Source: Sphingobium arseniciresistens (GTDB taxonomy: Bacteria; Pseudomonadota; Alphaproteobacteria; Sphingomonadales; Sphingomonadaceae). From it: a stretch of DNA of 64,000 bases. This document shows, one piece after another, positions 1 through 8,271 of this stretch. The notes beneath the pieces were generated by a model that searched no databases, was not told the DNA's origin, and saw only the letters and a list, made by a program, of their open reading frames with translations. Each line of letters begins with the position of its first letter. Positions within the stretch are counted from its first letter, which is position 1. The position numbers and the translations under genes are program-made. The DNA lies in contig JARFNK010000016.1 of assembly GCA_029167225.1 (NCBI GenBank), positions 62,001 through 126,000 of the forward strand. The letters are read 5' to 3'.

Positions 1-2
1 AG

Positions 3-2306
3 AAGTCACTGACCAATCTCGCTACCTCGACGGACCTTTGGGCTGCGATCGGACCTGGCTCCGAGGCGCGCTCGCAGGAGTGGCTTGAGCGGCAGGGAGA
101 CGGGACCGTCCAAAGCTTCATCATCACCTGCAGACAGGCGTATCAGGCGCTCGACGCACAGTGGACCCCGATGATCGAGGCGAACGCGCCGCTGTGGGGC
201 AAGGAGCTTTATCCGAAGCTGAGCAACGCGCTGGCGGCCGACAAGCTCAAGCACGATCTGCCGATCGTCAATGCGGCTTTCACCGGGTCGGGGAGCAACT
301 TCACCGAGGCGATGCGACAGAATACGGCGATCAACGCCTTCATGCAGGCCCGCAACAGCATGGCTGGCGGGAGCGGGTCGGCCGCGATCGACACCTTCGC
401 GCAGACGCGCGCCGACATTCAGGCGCGCAACACCTATAACTCGATCTCCCAGCAGGCGATGGCGTGGGTTCCGATCCTGAACATCGTGCTGACGGTCGTT
501 TTCTTTGCGATGTTCCCGGTCATATTCCCGCTGTTCCTGATGCCGCAGACCGGCGTCAGTTCGCTCAAGGGCTATGGGATGGGGTTCTTCTATCTCGCCG
601 CATGGGGGCCGTTATACGTTATCCTGCACATGATCTGCATGACGCGAGCGGAGTCGGCCGCGGCCGGGGTAGCCTCGGGTGGCGTGACGCTCGGCAGTTA
701 TGCCGGCATCGGCGCGGTCAACGGCGAGACGGCGACGATCGCCGGCTTCATGCTCATGAGCGTACCCTTCCTTGCGGCGGGCCTCGCGCGCGGCGCGATG
801 TCGATCGCCGGGCAGTCTATGTCGATGCTGGCGCCGGCGCAGAATGCCGCCGAAGCGGCGGCTGTGGAGCAGACGACGGGCAATTACTCCTACGGCAATG
901 TGAGCTGGGCCAATTCGACGTCGAACATGCGGCAGAGCGATCAGTGGTCGACAGCGCCGAGCTTCATGGGTGGTGGCCCGAGCTTTGGGTGGCGTCAGGA
1001 CAACGGCGCTGTGGTGTCCGGCTTTGGCAATGGGCAGGATGTCATCGATACCAGCGGCGCGATCTCGCGGCTCGGCTTCACGCCGACCATGAACACCGGC
1101 ACGGTCGCGGAATGGCGGGAGATGGCCAGCGAGGCACACCGGCAGTCGCAGGCATATGAGAATGCGGCGAACGACATCCTGACCAGCACGCACACTAATC
1201 GCAGCGCGTTCGGAACGTCAAGCGAGCGGTCGTCTGGGTGGGATTCGAGCAGCGGCCGGTCGGCCAACACGTCAATCGATCAGTTCGATCGAACAACGGG
1301 AAGCAGCACGCAGGGTCTCGAGGAACGGTCGTCGACGGGACAAAGCCTGCGGGTTTCAAACGGGCATGATCGTTCAGCGGGGACGCTTGATCAGGTTAGT
1401 GGGCGTCTTGATGGCGGCATTGGCAGCGGCGGGAGAGGTGGTAGCGCTCGAGGCGGGAAGGGCGTTGGTGACAGAATCGGTGGGCTCCTTCCGTCGGTCG
1501 GAGGAAGCCTCGGCGTCAGCAGGACCGGCCAGCAGGGTGATACGCTGCGGCATGGCACCGAGGACTCGCGTTCATCCGATAACTCAAGCTCGGCAAGCAG
1601 CGGCGTTCGCGATGAACATTCGAGCGGGTCGGGTGCCACCACATCAGACGGGACGTATGAGCGCGACGGTGTGTTCAGTCGTGCTTCTCAGTCGTCGTCG
1701 TCGTCGGTCAGCACCGAGGATGCGCTGGCGAGGGCTAAGTCTTACTCTGAGACCGCTCGAAAGCTCGAGGAGCTATCGCAGTCGCTTTCACGCGACGCCA
1801 GTTATGCAGAAACGCACGGGATGCAGCTCAGCGAGAATCTGAGCCAGGATCTTGCACAATGGTATCGGCAGCAGCAAGCCTCGAACAGTGGTCTGGACGC
1901 GCCCGAACTTTGGGCGACGGAGCTGACGGATCATCAACGGACTGTCCGTCAGGAGATGATCTCACGGTGGATGCAGGAGAAGCGGGACACCATTCGTGAT
2001 GAGATTCAGGGCCGCCTTGATGTGCCCGACCTCGTTGACGTGCATCATACTGAGGTTGGGAGCGCGGCCGATGTGCGTTCGACCTATCGGGCGCATGGTG
2101 TGGCCGGCATACCTGCAGGACCTGGTGGCGGGGATCCGGGAGCCGCAGCGAGGATTATCGACGAGGGCCGAGCGTCGCTCAGCGACGATAAAGCGGCGGC
2201 GCAAGCTGCACGGACTGGCAGGGCCCAGGCTTCTGTGGATGTGCAGTCAGAGGTAAACGACGATCACAACAGGGGGTTCTTCAATGATCCCGAATTGCGG
2301 AAGTGA
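3..2306 (+). CDS. traG: TraG-type conjugal transfer protein, 5'-truncated by window edge
   Basis: The frame is open from the first bases of the window, so this is the C-terminal part of a larger protein. About 110 residues in, hydrophobic segments (PILNIVLTVVFFAMFPVIF, then MGFFYLAAWGPLYVILHMI, then IAGFMLMSVPFLAAGLA) give the inner-membrane core typical of F-type TraG. A long Ser/Gly/Gln-rich polar tail with many SSS and SGS runs follows, as in the periplasmic C-terminal region of that family. TraG acts in mating-pair formation and stabilisation of F-like type IV secretion. The assignment rests on membrane layout and composition rather than a catalytic motif. It marks the end of a transfer region extending left of the window. 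Confidence 0.8.
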   Translation, partial: KSLTNLATSTDLWAAIGPGSEARSQEWLERQGDGTVQSFIITCRQAYQALDAQWTPMIEANAPLWGKELYPKLSNALAADKLKHDLPIVNAAFTGSGSNFTEAMRQNTAINAFMQARNSMAGGSGSAAIDTFAQTRADIQARNTYNSISQQAMAWVPILNIVLTVVFFAMFPVIFPLFLMPQTGVSSLKGYGMGFFYLAAWGPLYVILHMICMTRAESAAAGVASGGVTLGSYAGIGAVNGETATIAGFMLMSVPFLAAGLARGAMSIAGQSMSMLAPAQNAAEAAAVEQTTGNYSYGNVSWANSTSNMRQSDQWSTAPSFMGGGPSFGWRQDNGAVVSGFGNGQDVIDTSGAISRLGFTPTMNTGTVAEWREMASEAHRQSQAYENAANDILTSTHTNRSAFGTSSERSSGWDSSSGRSANTSIDQFDRTTGSSTQGLEERSSTGQSLRVSNGHDRSAGTLDQVSGRLDGGIGSGGRGGSARGGKGVGDRIGGLLPSVGGSLGVSRTGQQGDTLRHGTEDSRSSDNSSSASSGVRDEHSSGSGATTSDGTYERDGVFSRASQSSSSSVSTEDALARAKSYSETARKLEELSQSLSRDASYAETHGMQLSENLSQDLAQWYRQQQASNSGLDAPELWATELTDHQRTVRQEMISRWMQEKRDTIRDEIQGRLDVPDLVDVHHTEVGSAADVRSTYRAHGVAGIPAGPGGGDPGAAARIIDEGRASLSDDKAAAQAARTGRAQASVDVQSEVNDDHNRGFFNDPELRK

Positions 2307-2313
2307 TTTGATG

Positions 2314-2505
2314 TTAGAGAGCGAGGACCAAGTAGGCGCCGGCGGCGACCAACAAGCCAAGCGATATAAAGCCACCGATCAGGCCCCCACGAGTCGCGGG
2401 CACTTCATCGTCGATCTGTGCGGGAAAGAGCGTCGGCTCCTCCGGACGAATGATCGGACCACCGGGAAGGGTTTGGGTGAGCCCATAGGTGACCGTGTCG
2501 ATCAT
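2314..2505 (-). CDS. Small single-pass membrane protein, unknown function
   Basis: I start this 63-residue ORF at the ATG at 2505 because a GGAGG (complement of 2514-2518) lies 8 bases upstream; the longer frame to 2688 has no such site and would overlap the next gene on the other strand. The protein has a polar N-terminal half with an acidic stretch and one C-terminal membrane helix (GLIGGFISLGLLVAAGAYLVLAL). It is convergent with traG, ending 7 bases from the traG stop. I recognise no family. A small accessory protein of the transfer region is possible. Confidence 0.5.
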   Translation of the reverse strand: MIDTVTYGLTQTLPGGPIIRPEEPTLFPAQIDDEVPATRGGLIGGFISLGLLVAAGAYLVLAL

Positions 2506-2582
2506 AGTCCAAACCTCCGAACGTCTCAAACATACGACATTCGAGGTTTGTTCACAAGCCGGTTGAGCGCGGAGATTTCCTG

Positions 2583-2903
2583 ATGGCAGCCCGCTTCCGG
2601 GAGAAAGATCAGCGGGCGAATCCGTTCGAGCGTTTGAACTTGGCCGATGCGCTGGCGTTCGGCTTCTCTTGGATGCTGGTGACGGCAATCGGGCTTATGC
2701 CGATCATCGACACGATCCTGCAGCGGCCGCCATCGATCTCGATGCAGGCCGCAATCGTGTTTTTCACGGCTGTCGCTAGCTCCGTCGTTCTTCGCCGGCA
2801 ATATTCCTGGATCGGACTGGTACTACACATTTTCGGCCAGATCTTAATTTGGCTCTCAATACTTGTGATGTCGCTGGCGATGGCAATTTATTTGAATGAC
2901 TGA
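2583..2903 (+). CDS. Small multi-pass membrane protein, unknown function
   Basis: This 106-residue protein has three predicted membrane helices, around residues 24-46, 55-70 and 78-103, after a basic N-terminus (MAARFREKDQ). A GGAG sequence about 8 bases before the ATG supports the start. It is divergent from the small membrane protein to its left, so both promoters would lie in 2506-2582. I recognise no family. It sits between the traG end and the copper-related genes and could belong to either module. Confidence 0.6.
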   Translation: MAARFREKDQRANPFERLNLADALAFGFSWMLVTAIGLMPIIDTILQRPPSISMQAAIVFFTAVASSVVLRRQYSWIGLVLHIFGQILIWLSILVMSLAMAIYLND

Positions 2904-3178
2904 TGCCGCTGAGGAGAGCGGGACGGGCGGCAATTGCAGAAGCGGGGATGGATTTGCACCCAGCGTCCTTGGTGAATGCAGAGGGCGATACTTCAGCACG
3001 TCGCTTCGCGGGGGTGATCGCGCACCCCATCGACCAAATAAATGCCCGTAGATTCCTTATAGCCTGCTATATACGCGGCTCTGTTGCGAAGCGGCCGGTT
3101 TGATTCTTCTCTTCGAGCGAGATGGCCGCCGAAGATCGCATTGCCCGAAGACCATGATTCGCGTAGATCGAAACGCCA

Positions 3179-3553
3179 ATGAAACGTGCGCTTCATCTCT
3201 TCCTCCTTCTGGGAGCCCTGATCGGCCTGTTCGGCCAGGCGGTCGCTTATGCGTCCGTCCCGCACGCGGTGTCCGCGCCGATGGCGATGTCGGGGATGAC
3301 GGATTCAGGCATGTCCGAAGACTGCATGAAGATGATGGCGCAGCAACATCAGCCCGCGCAGAAGCCCTGCAAGGGCATGACCCTCGCCTGCATCGCAGCA
3401 ATGGGCTGCGTCGTTCCCATGGCCGTTCGCAATGACGCACCGGCGCTGGCGGCGCGCGCGGCCGATCCGGCGCTGGCCTTCTGGCCGACCACAAATGTCC
3501 TGCGTGGCAGTGAGCTTACTCCCGAACCGGAGCCGCCCACTCTCCTTGGCTGA
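3179..3553 (+). CDS. Met/His/Cys-rich exported protein of a copper-efflux locus
   Basis: The 124-residue product begins with a clear signal peptide (MKRALHLFLLLGALIGLFGQ, cleavage probably after AYA). The mature part is rich in Met, His and Cys (MSGMTDSGMSEDCMKMMAQQ, then CKGMTLACIAAMGCVVPM), a composition common in periplasmic Cu(I)/Ag(I)-binding proteins. In sphingomonads such small proteins often precede cusCBA-type efflux genes, and here a second Met/Cys-rich exported protein and the cusC N-terminus follow on the same strand. Metal binding is inferred from composition and context; no catalytic domain is visible. Confidence 0.6.
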   Translation: MKRALHLFLLLGALIGLFGQAVAYASVPHAVSAPMAMSGMTDSGMSEDCMKMMAQQHQPAQKPCKGMTLACIAAMGCVVPMAVRNDAPALAARAADPALAFWPTTNVLRGSELTPEPEPPTLLG

Positions 3554-3657
3554 TCGAATCCGGCGTTCAGGCTGGCAGGATCGGTGCGCGTATCGTGCAC
3601 CGGAATATCCTGTCTGACCTGCGGCCACTCTACGATTATCGCCAAAGGAATAGTGTC

Positions 3658-3957
3658 ATGAAGACGTTCAAAATCGCCGCAGCCGTCATTGCGGCGTCCA
3701 TCTCCGCGTTCACAATCTCCCCTGCGTTTGCCCAGGGCGACGTTACCAGCACGGCCCAGGGCCACTATGAATGGCGTCAGGTTCCGCAATATGGCCCGCG
3801 TGCGCCGCTCCAGTCGGCCCGCCGGGTCTGGGTGCCGGATGCCACGCAGGTGGCAAGCTGCGACTGCGACATGATGAAGATGAGCGGCACGGCGGCGGCT
3901 AGCTGCATGAAGGCGATGCCCGGCATGGCGTCTCCTTCCGGCGCCTCGGCCGGCTAA
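3658..3957 (+). CDS. Exported Met/Cys-rich small protein, probable metal-binding
   Basis: I start at the ATG at 3658 because it opens directly into a signal peptide (MKTFKIAAAVIAASISAFTI, cleavage after AFA); the upstream ATG at 3595 would place this hydrophobic core inside the protein. The mature 70-odd residues end in a CDCDMMKMSG motif and further Met/Cys pairs (SCMKAMPGM), suggesting copper or silver binding in the periplasm. It follows another Met-rich exported protein and precedes the cusC-derived ORF, so all three look like the 5' part of a copper-efflux operon. Confidence 0.6.
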   Translation: MKTFKIAAAVIAASISAFTISPAFAQGDVTSTAQGHYEWRQVPQYGPRAPLQSARRVWVPDATQVASCDCDMMKMSGTAAASCMKAMPGMASPSGASAG

Positions 3958-4002
3958 GGTCAGGTCCTGGCTTGTCCGGTTCTTCTTGACGGTCAGGTCT
4001 GA

Positions 4003-4038
4003 GATGCCGGTGGAGCGGACCTCCGCTCCGCCGGCATC
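4003..4038 (+). terminator. Strong GC-rich hairpin after the Met-rich genes
   Basis: GATGCCGG-T-GGAGCGGA, a CC loop, then TCCGCTCC-G-CCGGCATC form two perfect 8-bp stem blocks separated by one mismatch. It lies 46 bases after the stop of the Met-rich gene and before the cusC/qorB ORF. There is no T-run after it, so it may be a factor-assisted terminator or an mRNA-stabilising hairpin rather than a classical intrinsic terminator. Confidence 0.45.
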
Positions 4039-4094
4039 GTCGTGCCTCGTCTCATAGCGCCGCGCTGGCCTGATCTCGCGATCAGGAGATTTCC

Positions 4095-4718
4095 ATGCGA
4101 TTGTTTCTGTGTCTGCCGCTGCTCGCCGCGATTCCCGGCATTGCGTTCGCCGGGCCGCTCACCTTCGAAGCCGCGCTCCAGCGTGCCCGGCAGGAAGCGC
4201 CGACGCTCAAGGCCAAGGCGCTTGGCGCCGATGCCGCGCGTTCAGCGCGCGGCGCGGCCGGTGCGTTGCCCGATCCGACGCTTGGCGTGAGTGTGGAGAG
4301 TTTTCCGATCTCGGGGCCGCTCGCCTTCGAAGGCAGCGCTGGCGAGGGACGCCTGTCGCTTGCGACCCGCGCCGATTATGCCGAGGCTGCAGCCGTCGTG
4401 CTGACCAGCGGGGGTCATGAGGGTAAGACGTATGAGCTGGCCGGTGACGACGCGGTGATGCTTGCCGACCTTGCCGCTGAGATCTCGCGCCAGACCCGTC
4501 GCGACATCCCGTACCGCGATCTATCGCAGGCCGAATACGCTGCAATCCTGAAGCAGGTCGGCCTGCCCGAGGGCTTCGCCGAGGGGCTTGCGGCGTGGGA
4601 CGTCGATGCCTCAAACGGTGCGCTGTTCGATGACGGTCATCAGCTCGCGAAGCTGATCGGACGTCCGACGATGCCGCTGGCCGACGCCGTGCGGGCGCAA
4701 CTCGCCGTGCAGGGCTGA
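4095..4718 (+). CDS. In-frame chimera: CusC/TolC-like N-terminus joined to QorB-like C-terminus
   Basis: Residues 1-79 are a signal peptide (MRLFLCLPLLAAIPGIAFAG) followed by the start of a CusC/CzcC-type outer-membrane efflux protein (LTFEAALQRARQEAPTLKAK, then GALPDPTLGVSVESFPISGP). From about residue 80 (GSAGEGRLSLATRADYAEAA, HEGKTYELAGD, then GLPEGFAEGLAAWDVDASNG) it matches the C-terminal half of NmrA-like NAD(P)H:quinone oxidoreductase 2 (QorB). The junction is near base 4332. The cofactor-binding N-terminus of QorB and nearly all of the efflux channel are missing, so neither activity is expected. A deletion that removed the rest of cusC, probably cusB/cusA, and the start of qorB would explain it. 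Confidence 0.75.
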   Translation: MRLFLCLPLLAAIPGIAFAGPLTFEAALQRARQEAPTLKAKALGADAARSARGAAGALPDPTLGVSVESFPISGPLAFEGSAGEGRLSLATRADYAEAAAVVLTSGGHEGKTYELAGDDAVMLADLAAEISRQTRRDIPYRDLSQAEYAAILKQVGLPEGFAEGLAAWDVDASNGALFDDGHQLAKLIGRPTMPLADAVRAQLAVQG

Positions 4719-4765
4719 CGTTACGGACAACCCCGACCGATAACGACCATCCCTGGAGATAGCGC

Positions 4766-5557
4766 ATGAACATCGACCTTTCCGGCAAGACGGCGCTCGT
4801 GACCGGCTCGACCGCCGGCATCGGCTTTGCGATCGCGAAGGGGTTGGCGGCAGCCGGGGCGATCGTCATCCTGAACGGGCGCGACGAGAGCCGCACCCAG
4901 GCGGCGGTGGCCAAGCTAAAGCGTAAGGTCGGGGATGCCGATGTGCGCGGTGTGGCCGGAGACGTCGGCACGGAAGCCGGATGTGATGCCATCGTATCCG
5001 CGCTTCCGGCGGTCGACATCCTGGTCAACAATGCCGGCATCTTCGGCCCGCAGGACTTTTTCGAGACACTCGATGAGGAATGGGAGCGCTTCTTCCGGGT
5101 CAACGTGTTGTCGGGCGTACGCCTGTCCCGGGCCTATCTGCCAGGGATGCGGGACAAAGGCTGGGGTCGGGTGCTGTTCCTGTCCTCGGAATCCGGCCTA
5201 AATATCCCGGCGGACATGATCCACTACGGCGTGACCAAAACGGCCGACCTTGCCTTGTCGCGTGGGCTGGCCAAGCGCATGGCGGGCACGGGCGTGACGG
5301 TGAACGCCATTCTTCCCGGTCCAACGTTGTCGGAGGGCGTGACCGAGATGCTGGCGGACGCGGTCGCATCGGGCAAATCGTTGGAAGAGGCCGGCGCCGA
5401 TTTCGTCAAGGCGCACCGACCGTCCTCGATTATTCGGCGTGCTGCCACGGTCGGGGAAGTCGCCAACCTGTGCGTCTATATCGCCTCTCCGCAGGCGTCC
5501 GCGACCACCGGTGCGGCGCTACGCGTTGACGGCGGTGTGGTGGATACGATCGCCTGA
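4766..5557 (+). CDS. Short-chain dehydrogenase/reductase (SDR)
   Basis: This 263-residue protein has a classical SDR fold: the dinucleotide-binding TGSTAGIG near residues 13-20, the NNAG motif at 88-91, a catalytic Ser near 141, and Tyr154-x3-Lys158 (YGVTK). A C-terminal DGG motif is typical of the family. The substrate cannot be deduced. It follows the qorB remnant in the same orientation after 47 bases, and qorB-SDR pairs are common, so both may once have belonged to a redox or detoxification operon now cut by the cusC/qorB deletion. A GGAGA lies just before the ATG. Confidence 0.85.
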   Translation: MNIDLSGKTALVTGSTAGIGFAIAKGLAAAGAIVILNGRDESRTQAAVAKLKRKVGDADVRGVAGDVGTEAGCDAIVSALPAVDILVNNAGIFGPQDFFETLDEEWERFFRVNVLSGVRLSRAYLPGMRDKGWGRVLFLSSESGLNIPADMIHYGVTKTADLALSRGLAKRMAGTGVTVNAILPGPTLSEGVTEMLADAVASGKSLEEAGADFVKAHRPSSIIRRAATVGEVANLCVYIASPQASATTGAALRVDGGVVDTIA

Positions 5558-6012
5558 CTTTCAGTTTGTCCCATCCCGATTGGAAAGGGCGGCCAGCACG
5601 ACCAATGCGCGAGGTGCACGACAGACGGCAAGGCGGGTGCCGTTTACCGAACTGCTTGTCGAGCGTGGCGAAACGGAAAGCCAGACCGCCAGAAAAACGA
5701 CCGGGGCTGTTGAAAAATGCGCCGCTGGCGGCCGGTCCGGCTGAAGGCGAAATGACAGCCCAAGGTTTCGCGATCCCGTCTCGCATGGGATCCCAATCGG
5801 GACGGCGGGCCGCGGTAGCCAACGTCAGCTATGCGCCTTGCCTTACCCAAAAGCGGCCGATCCGCTAACCTTAAGAGTTTCGGGCGCCGACAGGCGTACG
5901 AAAGTCCGGGATGCCCGAACCAGCGGGCCCCAGGCGGCGTCCTATGGGGATTTGGGTTTTGAGCGCTTCTGGGCGTTGGAGAACGCTGCCGATATTCGGA
6001 CGAAACTGGGAA

Positions 6013-6077
6013 CGGACAGTCTGATTTTGGGCGGTCGATGAGGGTGCTCATATGCGGACAGTCCGACTTTGGCCGTC
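6013..6077. repeat. Imperfect direct repeats (CGGACAGTC-YGAYTTTGG)
   Basis: CGGACAGTCTGATTTTGG at 6013 and CGGACAGTCCGACTTTGG at 6055 differ at two positions and are spaced 42 bases, four helical turns. A weaker, partly inverted relative (TGTCTGCATTTGG) follows at about 6081. They may be binding sites or members of an intergenic repeat family. Confidence 0.5.
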
Positions 6078-6100
6078 CCATGTCTGCATTTGGAGGGTGC

Positions 6101-6120
6101 GAAAGCAGACGTCTGCTTTC
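6101..6120. repeat. Perfect 20-bp palindrome without spacer
   Basis: GAAAGCAGAC is followed immediately by its reverse complement. It lies 49 bases downstream of the IS91-type transposase stop. IS91 elements end in short hairpins at the replication terminus, so it could be part of the element's end; a regulator site is the alternative. Confidence 0.6.
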
Positions 6121-6168
6121 CCAGAAGCGCGGCTGCTTTTGAGTATGTCGGTGATGAGCCGCGCCGGA

Positions 6169-7362
6169 TCACAGCATCTGCCTCCCGGATGTCGCCAGGA
6201 GCAGTGGTGGCGCGCGCGGTTGGTATCGGCGCTCGAGGATCTCGACGACGATCATGTGGCCGCCGCAGCACGGACATGGGGGCCGAGCGTCTGGCTGTTC
6301 GACCGGTGCGTCCTTGGCGACGGGTAGCGCGACGCTGAGCAGCTGACGCGCGCGTTCGAGATTATCTTTACGCGTGCCGCTGGCGAGGAGGCCGTAGTGG
6401 CGGATGCGGTGAAAGCCTTTGGGCAGGCTATGCAGAAGAAAGCGGCGGATGAACTCGTCAGCGCGCAGTGTCATTGTCTGCTGTCGATCAGTGCCATTAC
6501 GGCGGTAATCCTTGTAGCGGAAAGTGACGCCGTCGTCGTCGAAGCGGATGAGGCGGCTGTTCGATATTGCGACCCTGTGGGTGTAGCGCGACAGATAGGC
6601 GAGGACCGCTTCGGGTCCGGCAAACGGGGACTTGGCGTAGACGACCCAACGCTTCTTCCGGATCGGCGAGAGATGGCGCAGGAAAGCTCGTCGCTCAGCG
6701 AGATGCGCCATTCCTCCGAAGAAGCTGAGCCGGCCGTCGTCGTAGAGGGCGAGCAGCCGGGTCAAAAACAGACGGCGGAACAGCGCACCAAGGACCCTGA
6801 CCGGCAGGAGAAACGCCGGACGGGCCGAGACCCAGCTCTCGCCATCGAGGGAGACGCCGCCACCAGGTACGATCATGTGGATGTGCGGATGATGGGTAAG
6901 CGCTGAGCCCCATGAGTGCAGAACCGCGGTGATGCCGATGCGCGCGCCCAGATGCCTGGGATCCGCCGCGATGATCTGCATCGTCTGCGACGCTGCGCGG
7001 AACAGCAGGTCATAGACGATCGACTTGTTCTGGAGGGCGATGGTTGCGATCTCGGCCGGCAGCGTGAAGACGACGTGGAAATAGCCGACCGGCAGCAGGT
7101 CCGCCTCACGCTCGGCGAGCCAGGAGCGCGCTGCCGCGCCCTGACACCTGGGGCAGTGCCGGTTACGGCAGCTGTTATAGGCGACACGCCAATGCCCGCA
7201 GTCCTCGCAGGCCTCGACATGACCGCCCATCGCAGCGGTGCGGCAATGTTCGATCGCCGACATGATCTTGAGCTGATGAAGGCTCAGATGCCCGGCATGC
7301 GTCAAGCGATACGCGGGACCTGCATCACGGAAGATGTCGGCGACCTCAATAGAGGCGTGCAC
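6169..7362 (-). CDS. IS91-family (HUH) transposase
   Basis: The 397-residue protein starts with a zinc-finger-like domain (CEDCGHWRVAYNSCRNRHCP-RC) and carries the HUH motif HHPHIHMIVPGG and the downstream tyrosine region YLSRYTHRVAIS, the hallmarks of IS91-type rolling-circle transposases. These nick one strand and move by rolling-circle replication, sometimes carrying adjacent DNA. A CPCC knuckle near the C-terminus (PPCPCCGGHM) completes the typical architecture. The length is normal and the frame is intact, so it may be active. It is co-transcribed with the upstream recombinase gene. Confidence 0.92.
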   Translation of the reverse strand: MHASIEVADIFRDAGPAYRLTHAGHLSLHQLKIMSAIEHCRTAAMGGHVEACEDCGHWRVAYNSCRNRHCPRCQGAAARSWLAEREADLLPVGYFHVVFTLPAEIATIALQNKSIVYDLLFRAASQTMQIIAADPRHLGARIGITAVLHSWGSALTHHPHIHMIVPGGGVSLDGESWVSARPAFLLPVRVLGALFRRLFLTRLLALYDDGRLSFFGGMAHLAERRAFLRHLSPIRKKRWVVYAKSPFAGPEAVLAYLSRYTHRVAISNSRLIRFDDDGVTFRYKDYRRNGTDRQQTMTLRADEFIRRFLLHSLPKGFHRIRHYGLLASGTRKDNLERARQLLSVALPVAKDAPVEQPDARPPCPCCGGHMIVVEILERRYQPRAPPLLLATSGRQML

Positions 7363-7368
7363 TGGGCC

Positions 7369-8271
7369 TCAGCCGTCGGGCGTTCCTCCGGCCGAGATCA
7401 TCAGCTTATCAAGCGGACTGGTTACGGCGCGCACCGTCCGTGTCGCTACCTGCGTGTAAAAAGCAGTCGTGTTGAGTTTAACATGGCCCAAAAGAGCCTG
7501 AATGACGCGGATATCGACACCATCCTCGAGCAGATGTGTGGCGAAGCTGTGCCGTAACGTATGGGGTCCGACCCGCTTGACGATATCCGCCGCCTGGGCT
7601 GCTTCGACAACAACGCGATGCAACTGCCGTGTGCTGATCGGTCTCAGCGCGCTCTGGCCTGGAAACAGCCAGCCGTCCGGATGCATTACGCCCTGCTGAC
7701 GTCCGGCCCGCCACCACTCCCGTAGCAGCAGGAGCAAGCCTTCGGGCAGCATGGCGTTGCGGTATCGCCCGCCTTTGCCGCGCTCGATCCGCAACAGCAT
7801 GCGCTTGCTGTCGATGTCGCTTACCTTGAGCGCCGAGACTTCGGCAACGCGCAACCCGGCTCCGTACGCGACCGATAATGCCGCCTGGTGCTTCAGACAT
7901 GTCGTGGCATCCAGCAGCCGCTTCACCTCGTCCATGCTCAGCACCACAGGAAGCTTGCGGGTGTGTCTGGTGCGCACCAGCTTGCGAGCGAGGTCTGGCC
8001 GGTCGAGTGTGTGCGTGAAAAAGAACCGCAGTGCCGACACAATCATGTTCATCGTCGGCGCCGGCACTCCAGAATCCTGCTGTTCGATCTGGAAACGGCG
8101 AACGTCTTCAGCGGTAGCGGTATGGGGCGAGCGCCCCAGGAATGTCGCCAAACGTTCAACATCGCGGATATAGTTGCGCTGCGTCTCGTGCGAAAATCGG
8201 CGCATGGTCATATCGTCGATCAGGCGCTGACGAAGCGGGCTGATTGCAAGAACGGGTACAAGGTTGTTCAT
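7369..8271 (-). CDS. Tyrosine recombinase associated with IS91-type element
   Basis: The protein has 300 residues: an N-terminal SAM-like core-binding domain (about 10-95) and a catalytic domain with Arg in GAGLRVAEVSAL, the HTLRHSFATHLLEDG box (HxxR) and the nucleophile Tyr in TAFYTQV. This is the XerC/D-like fold common as the first gene of two-gene IS91-type elements. All catalytic residues are present. It stops 6 bases before the transposase start, so the two are probably co-transcribed. It may resolve or assist movement of the element. Confidence 0.9.
   Translation of the reverse strand: MNNLVPVLAISPLRQRLIDDMTMRRFSHETQRNYIRDVERLATFLGRSPHTATAEDVRRFQIEQQDSGVPAPTMNMIVSALRFFFTHTLDRPDLARKLVRTRHTRKLPVVLSMDEVKRLLDATTCLKHQAALSVAYGAGLRVAEVSALKVSDIDSKRMLLRIERGKGGRYRNAMLPEGLLLLLREWWRAGRQQGVMHPDGWLFPGQSALRPISTRQLHRVVVEAAQAADIVKRVGPHTLRHSFATHLLEDGVDIRVIQALLGHVKLNTTAFYTQVATRTVRAVTSPLDKLMISAGGTPDG

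Larger units (their letters stand above)
5558..6168. other. Gene-free stretch with short repeats and palindromes
   Basis: I find no ORF here with a convincing start, ribosome site or recognisable product. The stretch holds a pair of imperfect direct repeats and a perfect 20-bp palindrome near its right end, listed separately. It separates the SDR gene from the 3' end of the IS91-type transposase, so the right part probably contains the terminal sequence of that element. Confidence 0.5.
6169..8271 (-). mobile_element. IS91-family element: tyrosine recombinase plus HUH transposase
   Basis: Two minus-strand genes 6 bases apart encode a 300-residue tyrosine recombinase and a Y2/HUH IS91-type transposase, a pairing seen in a subgroup of IS91 elements in Proteobacteria. 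IS91 elements have no terminal inverted repeats and make no target duplication, so the exact ends cannot be read; the limits given cover the genes only. Real ends probably lie in the gene-free flanks. Confidence 0.75.

Noticed and set aside
2903-3103. 66-codon ORF after the small membrane protein
   Set aside because: The stop/start overlap is attractive, but the sequence shows no domain or signal and low protein-like character.
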